Assembly: GCA_002386585.1 (NCBI GenBank)
Contig: DGIZ01000257.1
Span: 1-13,559, forward strand
Origin: Brevundimonas sp. UBA4609
GTDB lineage: Bacteria; Pseudomonadota; Alphaproteobacteria; Caulobacterales; Caulobacteraceae
Direction: 5' to 3'
Length of the DNA stretch: 13,559 nucleotides
Positions 7,610 to 13,559 of this stretch are shown here, piece after piece. Under the pieces are notes generated by a model. It had not been told where the DNA came from, did not search any database, and saw nothing but the letters and a program-made list of their open reading frames with translations. Position 1 is the stretch's first letter. Every line of letters starts with the position of its first letter. A program made the translations under genes and the position numbers.

Positions 7610-7641
7610 AGTGTAGGTGTGACATTTGTTGCACCTACACT
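7610..7641 (+). terminator. Hairpin at end of the DUF2188 operon
   Basis: A perfect ten-base inverted repeat AGTGTAGGTG (7610-7619) / CACCTACACT (7632-7641) with a 12-base loop, nine bases after the stop of the 68-residue gene. On the plus strand it is followed only by TT and then CAATCC, so the U tract is weak. It lies directly before the lepA stop (7643-7645), between convergent genes, and could act on both transcripts. It also marks the edge of the low-GC patch. Confidence 0.55.
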
Positions 7642-7642
7642 T

Positions 7643-9451
<1,809 letters not shown>

Positions 9452-9517
9452 GGTTCGGCGCGCGTAGCACGGCTGGAGAGATTGCGCCACGTCAGCCGTA
9501 TGGCGGCCTCTGGGCGA

Positions 9518-9547
9518 ATAATGACGCGGTCGCCCGAAAAAAGTCAC
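9518..9547 (-). promoter_or_regulatory. Candidate sigma-70-type promoter for lepA
   Basis: On the minus strand, GTGACT (9547-9542) and CATTAT (9523-9518) are separated by 18 bases, resembling TTGACA/TATAAT. They lie about 65-95 bases before the lepA ATG. They belong to the 332-base gene-free stretch 9452-9783, which otherwise holds the inverted repeat at 9580-9634 and the promoter and leader of the fibre-like operon. Confidence 0.35.
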
Positions 9548-9579
9548 GACTTCGCCAACTTTATTCCGGGTGACGTTTT

Positions 9580-9634
9580 GATCAAATGAAAGGCCGTGCC
9601 GCCCCGTAGGCCGGACTTGCCACTCCATTTGATC
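9580..9634. repeat. Inverted repeat between lepA and the Fap-like operon
   Basis: GATCAAATG at 9580-9588 and its exact complement CATTTGATC at 9626-9634, with 37 bases between. It lies upstream of both divergent transcription units. It could be a split operator; there is no T-tract to suggest a terminator. Confidence 0.35.
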
Positions 9635-9648
9635 GAATTTCCGCCCGC

Positions 9649-9679
9649 CTGACGGTCGTGCTGCAGGGATTCTCTAGAA
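9649..9679 (+). promoter_or_regulatory. Candidate promoter of the Fap-like operon with GANTC site
   Basis: CTGACG (9649-9654) resembles the alphaproteobacterial -35 TTGACG. CTAGAA within TCTCTAGAAA (9671-9680) resembles the Caulobacter-type -10 GCTANAWC, and the spacing is about 18 bases. GATTC (9668-9672), a CcrM-type GANTC methylation site, sits just before the -10. Transcription from here would give a leader of about 100 bases. Confidence 0.35.
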
Positions 9680-9735
9680 AAATCAGAGGTTCTCTTCAGG
9701 GGAACGACGGCTGTCATCCGACGATTTGGGCCTTC

Positions 9736-9777
9736 GGAGGTGGAGGAGCCTCCTTTGAAACCCTTTTGATTGGAGGC
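9736..9777 (+). promoter_or_regulatory. Leader with alternative pairings at the ribosome-binding site
   Basis: The strong Shine-Dalgarno GGAGGC (9772-9777) lies seven bases before the ATG at 9784. GCCTCC at 9748-9753 is its exact complement and could mask it. The same CCTCC can instead pair with GGAGG at 9736-9740, which would free the site. This is a mutually exclusive arrangement seen in the sequence; whether it regulates translation is not known. Confidence 0.3.
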
Positions 9778-9783
9778 AAAGAA

Positions 9784-10506
9784 ATGCGTGCCAAATTAAT
9801 GACGTCCGCTGCGGTCCTGGCCGGAGCCCTCGCCTTTGCGGGCATGGCTCAAGCCCAGTCCTCGAGCGGGCCGAACGGCGCGGTCGGCGGCAATACTTCG
9901 GCGACCGATTCCTACAACAGCGGCGGCAACAGCACGGATGTGGATCTGGGCGTCGCGGACTCGTTCAACACCGATAATTCCACCGACCTCGATGTCGGCA
10001 TTTCGGATTCGCTGAACGATAATTCGGATAATTCCACCAACACCAACCTGGAGTTGGGCGTTTCGGATTCGTTCAACGACAACTCGGATAACTCGACCAA
10101 TACCGAGGTCGGCATCTCCGACTCGTTCAACACCGACGCCTCGACGAATACCGACAACTCGGTGAACACCAACCTGGAGTTGGGGGTCTCTGATTCCTTC
10201 AACGACAATTCGGTGAATGACTCGGGCAACGACAACTCCACCAATATCGGCAACATCCGCGTCTCCCTGAACATGCAGGAACTCAGCGCCAACGTCAGCG
10301 ACCTGAGCTTCGACATGTCGGAAGACGGCCAAGGCCCGCAAAACGGCCGGATCCGCACGGGCGACATCAACCAGAGCGGCGGCGCCTTTGCAGGCTTCGC
10401 CGGCATCCAGACGGTGAGCAACAACACCGGTCTGGCCTCGGTTGGTCAGGCGGCCACGGCGATCAGCGCCAACGCCAACGTCACCTTCGGCGGCGGCGGC
10501 AACTAG
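9784..10506 (+). CDS. Exported Asn/Ser/Asp-rich repeat protein, putative fibre (amyloid-like) subunit
   Basis: A 240-residue protein. Residues 1-24 form a signal peptide ending MAQA|Q. The mature protein has no cysteine and is dominated by Asn, Ser, Asp, Thr and Gly. Five imperfect repeats with core G-[VI]-[SA]-D-S-[FL]-N start at residues 56, 72, 92, 110 and 134. They are separated by runs such as DNSDNSTNT and by NLEL before two of them. A C-terminal segment from residue 189 (GDINQSGGAFAGFAGIQTVS) shares a pattern with the next gene. Exported, polar, Asn-rich repeats beside FapD-like and FapF-like genes suggest the fibre subunit in the role of FapB/FapC, although the repeats themselves are not those of FapC. 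GGAGG at seven-base spacing is the strongest ribosome-binding site in the window, and a stable hairpin follows, as expected for an abundantly made first product. An extracellular location is inferred. Confidence 0.75.
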   Translation: MRAKLMTSAAVLAGALAFAGMAQAQSSSGPNGAVGGNTSATDSYNSGGNSTDVDLGVADSFNTDNSTDLDVGISDSLNDNSDNSTNTNLELGVSDSFNDNSDNSTNTEVGISDSFNTDASTNTDNSVNTNLELGVSDSFNDNSVNDSGNDNSTNIGNIRVSLNMQELSANVSDLSFDMSEDGQGPQNGRIRTGDINQSGGAFAGFAGIQTVSNNTGLASVGQAATAISANANVTFGGGGN

Positions 10507-10515
10507 GCCTTCGTT

Positions 10516-10543
10516 TTCGGCGGCCGGTTCTCCGGCCGCCGAA
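10516..10543 (+). terminator. Intercistronic hairpin after the repeat-protein gene
   Basis: A perfect 12-base inverted repeat TTCGGCGGCCGG / CCGGCCGCCGAA with a TTCT loop, nine bases after the stop of the repeat-protein gene and 20 bases before the next start. It is followed by CTTCTTCC rather than a run of T. It could stabilise the upstream message or terminate partially, giving more of the first protein than of the others. Confidence 0.6.
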
Positions 10544-10563
10544 CTTCTTCCTGGGAGGGAACC

Positions 10564-10968
10564 ATGCTCAGCCTTCTGTCGACCCTGGCGCTGCTGGGGG
10601 CGGCCGATCCGAATTCGGCCTCTCCGCCGTCGCCCCCTCCGCCCCTGATCATCATCGCGCCGACCCAGGCCGACCCCTCGGCTGCTGTCGCGGGCGCCCC
10701 GCGTTCGCTGGCGGTTGAGGAACTGGACGCTCTGCACGGCCGCCAAGGCGCGCCATCCGTCCTCATCGCCAGCGACCAGCTGCTGCAGGCGACGAACAGC
10801 GGAAACAGCGTCAACGCCAATACGGTCACGACCGGCGCCATGCGCATCGACGCCAACGCCTTTTCCGGCTTCAACGGCATCGGCAACTTCGTCATGAACA
10901 GCGGCAACAACAACAACCTGCAAGGCGCGATCACGATCAATATCGTGACGACGGCGCCGAACCCGTGA
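10564..10968 (+). CDS. Small exported protein of the Fap-like operon with double-glycine-type motif
   Basis: A 134-residue protein of unknown family. It starts with a short hydrophobic segment (MLSLLSTLALLGAA) that has no basic residue, then a Pro-rich stretch (residues 16-38). Residues 49-60, LAVEELDALHGR, fit the double-glycine leader consensus L-x3-E-L-x2-[LI]-x-G-G except for Arg at the last place. Beyond it, residues 61-134 are Asn-rich: NSGNSVNANT, NAFSGFNGIGNFVMNSGNNN, then LQGAITINIV. This part shares a pattern with the C-terminus of the repeat protein. GGGAGGG lies shortly before the ATG. Its TGA overlaps the GTG of the C39 peptidase gene (GTGA), indicating coupling. It is probably a minor fibre component or a substrate of that peptidase (inference). 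Confidence 0.7.
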   Translation: MLSLLSTLALLGAADPNSASPPSPPPPLIIIAPTQADPSAAVAGAPRSLAVEELDALHGRQGAPSVLIASDQLLQATNSGNSVNANTVTTGAMRIDANAFSGFNGIGNFVMNSGNNNNLQGAITINIVTTAPNP

Positions 10969-11696
10969 CACGCTGGAGCGCCCGGTTTCCGCCCGGCCTG
11001 GGGCTGGCTGTCGGGGTCAGCGTCGCGGTCCTGTGCGCGCCCTCGGCTCAGGCTGAGATTCTGCTGAACAACGGCCCGGCTGCAGGGCGGCTGAAGGTGG
11101 TCAGCTATCGCGACCTGCCGTTCCGCACAGTGGTGCGTCAGCAGTATGATTTCAGCTGCGGTTCGGCCGCCCTGGCCACCCTGCTGCGGCACCACTATGG
11201 ACGTGATGTCGGCGAGGCTCAGATTTTCCGCGCCATGTTCGCCGACGGCGATCAGGAGACTATTCGCCGCGTCGGTTTCTCCCTGCTGGACATGAAGCGG
11301 TATCTGGATGCGCGAGGCTATCCCGCCGACGGCTTCCGGCTGAGCCTGGATGAACTGATCGAGATGAACGCCCCGGCGATCGTGATGATCGACACCGCCG
11401 GTTACAAGCACTTCGTCGTCTTCAAGGGCGACGACGCGGGGCGCGTCCTGGTCGGCGATCCGGCGCTGGGGCTGAAGATCTATTCGCGCGACCAGTTCAC
11501 CGACATGTGGAATGGGGTCGCCTTCGTCGTCCGTCAGCCGGCGGACACCTTCAACGACGCCGAGGAATGGCGCGTGTGGAACCGGTCTCGGCCGGGTCAG
11601 GCGCTGCAACCCATGTCCCTGGCGGAACTGACGCGGGAGTTGCCGCCGCTCTATCAGGTGACGACGCGGTTCTCCCTCGATCCCTATCTGAGGTGA
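10965..11696 (+). CDS. Exported C39 family cysteine peptidase, FapD-like
   Basis: A 243-residue protein with a signal peptide (residues 1-30, ending PSAQA|E) and a peptidase C39 domain from about 55 to 185. QQYDFSCGSAALATLLRHHY holds the oxyanion Gln (Q59) and nucleophile C65. AGYKHFVVFKG holds H149 and VGDPALG holds D165. All catalytic positions are present. It lacks the ABC transporter domains of bacteriocin exporters, so like FapD of Pseudomonas it should be a free periplasmic protease cutting after double-glycine-type leaders. The C-terminal 50 residues (ADTFNDAEEWRVWN and on) are family-specific and unknown. The start is GTG, overlapping the previous stop; the next gene begins four bases after its TGA. 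Its likely substrates are the neighbouring exported proteins. Confidence 0.88.
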   Translation: MTRWSARFPPGLGLAVGVSVAVLCAPSAQAEILLNNGPAAGRLKVVSYRDLPFRTVVRQQYDFSCGSAALATLLRHHYGRDVGEAQIFRAMFADGDQETIRRVGFSLLDMKRYLDARGYPADGFRLSLDELIEMNAPAIVMIDTAGYKHFVVFKGDDAGRVLVGDPALGLKIYSRDQFTDMWNGVAFVVRQPADTFNDAEEWRVWNRSRPGQALQPMSLAELTRELPPLYQVTTRFSLDPYLR

Positions 11697-11700
11697 CGCC

Positions 11701-12390
11701 ATGCGACGCGCGCGATCCTGCCTCCTTATGATCATCAGCCTGGCGGCGCCGATCTGCGTTGCGGCGCCGGCCGGGGCCCAGTCCGCCGCCTTCGCCGCCG
11801 AGCTAGCGGGCGGTCCCCTGTCGGAGCCTTCAGGCGCGCCGCTGCAAGCGTCGGCGCCGCCGGCGCTGACCGTGACGCTCCCGGACGGCCCCCGGATGAT
11901 GACGGACGCTGACATGGCCGAGGCGCGCGGGGGCTTCATGACGGTGGCGGGCTTCACCTTCGGCTTCGGCGTCGTGGTGCGCTCCTACGTCAATGACCAA
12001 CTGGCGCTGCAGACCCAACTGACCTGGACGCCGACCGGCGCCATGACCGAACAGGTCCAGCACAACGTCCCCGGCGTCTCCGACCTGGCGGGCGCCATGG
12101 CCAGCCTGATGGCGGGCGGCGTCGATCTTCGCGGACTGAACAACGCCGGCGGCGTGGCGGTGATCGACGGGAACGGCGCCACGGCCATCCTGCACAACAT
12201 CACGACCAGCCAGTTGCAGAACCTCATCATCAACAACGCCGACAACCGAAACATCCGTCAGGATATGGAGTTGAATCTGGTCCTGCCCGACCTGGGGATG
12301 ATCCAGACCAACAGTCAGCGGCACAACTACGGCTCCAACATCGCCAGCGACATCGACTGGGCGGGTCTTCGGAGCCTGGGCGGCTTCTAG
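11701..12390 (+). CDS. Exported protein of the Fap-like operon with GG-leader-like motif
   Basis: A 229-residue protein of no family I recognise. The signal peptide covers residues 1-26 (MRRARSCLLMIISLAAP, ending AGA|Q); C19 is not in a proper lipobox. After a Pro/Ala-rich stretch, residues 67-78, MTDADMAEARGG, fit the double-glycine leader pattern (hydrophobic at -12, -7 and -4, acidic at -8, GG at -2/-1). The remainder starts FMTVAGFTFGFGVVV and ends with an Asn-rich region (LQNLIINNADNRNIRQDMEL, then NLVLPDLG). Its pattern N-x-N-[IL]-x-Q-x(4)-N-[LI]-V recalls the small exported protein. GAGG lies seven bases before the ATG, four bases after the C39 gene. It is the last plus-strand gene before the FapF-like gene and may be a minor component, as FapE is, but that is by position and export only. 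Confidence 0.68.
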   Translation: MRRARSCLLMIISLAAPICVAAPAGAQSAAFAAELAGGPLSEPSGAPLQASAPPALTVTLPDGPRMMTDADMAEARGGFMTVAGFTFGFGVVVRSYVNDQLALQTQLTWTPTGAMTEQVQHNVPGVSDLAGAMASLMAGGVDLRGLNNAGGVAVIDGNGATAILHNITTSQLQNLIINNADNRNIRQDMELNLVLPDLGMIQTNSQRHNYGSNIASDIDWAGLRSLGGF

Positions 12391-12427
12391 GTCGGCTGGC
12401 GTTTCAGGCCCGAGCAGGCCAAGCTAG

Positions 12428-12455
12428 GGCAGGGGCCGCCGCGGCGGCCCCTGCC
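12428..12455. terminator. Hairpin between convergent Fap-like genes
   Basis: A perfect 13-base inverted repeat GGCAGGGGCCGCC / GGCGGCCCCTGCC around GC, midway between the stop of the last plus-strand gene (12390) and that of the FapF-like gene (12461). There is no T-run on either side. Position and strength suggest a bidirectional terminator. Confidence 0.6.
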
Positions 12456-12460
12456 TCATG

Positions 12461-13559
12461 TCAGAACACGATCGGCAGCCGCAGGATGAAGCGCATGTCG
12501 GGCGCATCCTCGGTCACGCCGAACTCGAAATTGCCGTTCAGGCTGTATCGGTCGTTGATCAGATAGGACATGCCGAACTGAAGGGCTCCGACCTGCAGTT
12601 CGTCGGACTTTTCCGTGATGTCGTTCAACTGGCTCGAGGTCGGGCGGATGTAGTTGTGCTTATAGCCCAGCGAGAAGGAGAAACGCGGGTTCAGCGAGAA
12701 GCCGAAACCGATCGCCAGGCCGATGGCGTCGCCCGGATCGACCTTGCCGATGTGGATTTCGCCTTCCGTCTTGTCGATGTCGCGCGGCAAGTGGGCGAAG
12801 TAGCTCAGGCTGCCGAAGATGACCGCCGGATCGCTGGGATAGAGGAAGCTGATGCTGGGCTCGACACCCCAGAAGCCGGAGCCGGTCGCCAGGCGCGTGG
12901 CGATGCCGAACTCGTCGCGATCGATGTCGAAGGGGCCTTCGCCGGTGTCGCTCTTGACCCGCAGGCCGGCGATGAAGATGGGGCGGCCACGCTCGCCGCC
13001 GTTGATCTGATAGCGGACGGCGGCCTCGACGTCGCCGACGCCGTCGCCGCTCAGGTCGATGGTGCGGGTCACCGCCTCGTCGCGCTGCTGCACGGTGGTG
13101 ATGGTGTCGTTGCGCCAGACGTAGGGCGCGCGGATCTCGGCCTCCAGTCGGGGGGCGATGCCGTATTTCGCCGCCAGGGTGACGACGCCGGTGTCCCGGT
13201 CGGCCTCATTGGCCTCGATCACGCCGATCTGCACGCCGGGCACGATCTCAATGCCGCGGAACACCAGGCGATTGGCGCTGGAGCGGGTGTACTCGGTCGA
13301 CAGGTCCACCGTCAGCTTGCCCGGCTGGCTCAGCACGGCGATGCCCTCGGGGATGGCGGCCAACTGTTCGCGCCGCACCTCGGGCGCGGGCGGCGGCGGC
13401 CCCTCGGTCGGGGGCAGGGTCGGCTGAGCCGGTCCGTTGGGCGCGATGGTGCTGGCGACCTGCTGGCCGGCGCGCAGCTGGTCGAGCGTGCGATCGGCGA
13501 AGATCGCCCGGCCCGAGGCGTCGGTCTGCACCTGCCAGCGGGAATCGACGGCTGGCGGC
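12461..13559 (-). CDS. FapF-like outer-membrane beta-barrel pore (partial, N-terminus outside window)
   Basis: The frame is open to the right edge, giving at least 366 codons with no convincing start inside. The N-terminal visible part is periplasmic in character and ends in a Pro-rich linker (LPPTEGPPPPAPEVRREQLA). From about 13350 leftward comes a beta-barrel: GKLTVDLSTEYTRSSANRLV, GIEIVPGVQIGVIEA, TLAAKYGIAPRLEAEIRAPY, GVGDVEAAVRYQIN, then FLYPSDPAVIFGSLSYFAHL. It ends with the terminal Phe of outer-membrane proteins (LPIVF). These strands match my recollection of Pseudomonas FapF closely, including SGFxGxxPSxxxLYPSDPAV and GKVDPGDAIGLAIGFGFSLN. FapF is the trimeric gated pore that secretes Fap amyloid subunits. 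Here the gene converges on the four-gene operon, unlike the single-direction fapABCDEF order. Another barrel in the same broad transporter family cannot be excluded. Confidence 0.8.
   Translation of the reverse strand, partial: PPAVDSRWQVQTDASGRAIFADRTLDQLRAGQQVASTIAPNGPAQPTLPPTEGPPPPAPEVRREQLAAIPEGIAVLSQPGKLTVDLSTEYTRSSANRLVFRGIEIVPGVQIGVIEANEADRDTGVVTLAAKYGIAPRLEAEIRAPYVWRNDTITTVQQRDEAVTRTIDLSGDGVGDVEAAVRYQINGGERGRPIFIAGLRVKSDTGEGPFDIDRDEFGIATRLATGSGFWGVEPSISFLYPSDPAVIFGSLSYFAHLPRDIDKTEGEIHIGKVDPGDAIGLAIGFGFSLNPRFSFSLGYKHNYIRPTSSQLNDITEKSDELQVGALQFGMSYLINDRYSLNGNFEFGVTEDAPDMRFILRLPIVF

Noticed and set aside
9452..9628. A 59-codon N-terminal extension of LepA
   Set aside because: The internal ATG at 9451 gives the normal LepA N-terminus and length; the extension runs over the likely promoter.
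9658..9783. A 42-codon upstream extension of the repeat protein
   Set aside because: It would bury the signal peptide; the ATG at 9784 has an excellent Shine-Dalgarno.
9796..11957. Long minus-strand frames opposite the Fap-like operon
   Set aside because: The plus-strand proteins have signal peptides, good ribosome-binding sites, tight coupling and a C39 catalytic triad. The opposite frames show none of these.

Overview
The window is GC-rich chromosomal DNA, apart from one AT-richer patch. It most likely comes from an alphaproteobacterium of the Caulobacterales, with Brevundimonas the closest guess. The reasons are the CobT and LepA sequences, the Ala/Arg/Pro-rich coding style, and GANTC (CcrM-type) sites. 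The genus is an inference and I could not run a search.

Left part (1-6137): the start of cobT (aerobic cobaltochelatase subunit), an NYN-domain putative nuclease with a C-terminal OST-HTH/LOTUS domain, a large exported M16 zinc peptidase with its own intrinsic terminator, and an unrecognised helix-turn-helix protein are all on the minus strand. On the plus strand follows a decaying DUF3883 gene. It carries a 90-base in-frame insertion between 11-base direct repeats and a premature TAA 34 codons before its apparent natural stop. A REP-like double hairpin lies in front of it.

Middle (6166-7641): a low-GC accessory patch holds an XRE-type regulator with an ImmA/IrrE-type metallopeptidase (minus strand). 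Divergent to them are a DUF2188 protein and a small unknown protein (plus strand). The shared control region contains repeated GCAAT half-sites. A long hairpin closes the patch beside lepA, which encodes the conserved ribosomal back-translocase EF4.

Right part (9452-13559): this is the most interesting region. Four plus-strand genes form a tight unit. They encode (1) an exported Asn/Ser/Asp-rich protein with five imperfect G-[VI]-[SA]-D-S-[FL]-N repeats, (2) a small exported protein, (3) an exported stand-alone C39 cysteine peptidase, and (4) another exported protein. Convergent to them, and running off the window, is an outer-membrane beta-barrel that closely resembles FapF, the pore of the Pseudomonas Fap functional-amyloid system. 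The C39 peptidase resembles FapD. I read the locus as a Fap-like fibre or secretion system in an alphaproteobacterium, with its gene set rearranged. Proteins 2 and 4 each carry, after their export signals, a sequence fitting the double-glycine leader consensus recognised by C39 peptidases. This suggests that the periplasmic peptidase matures its neighbours. An intercistronic hairpin after gene 1 and a leader that could mask its ribosome-binding site suggest unequal, controlled expression of the subunits.
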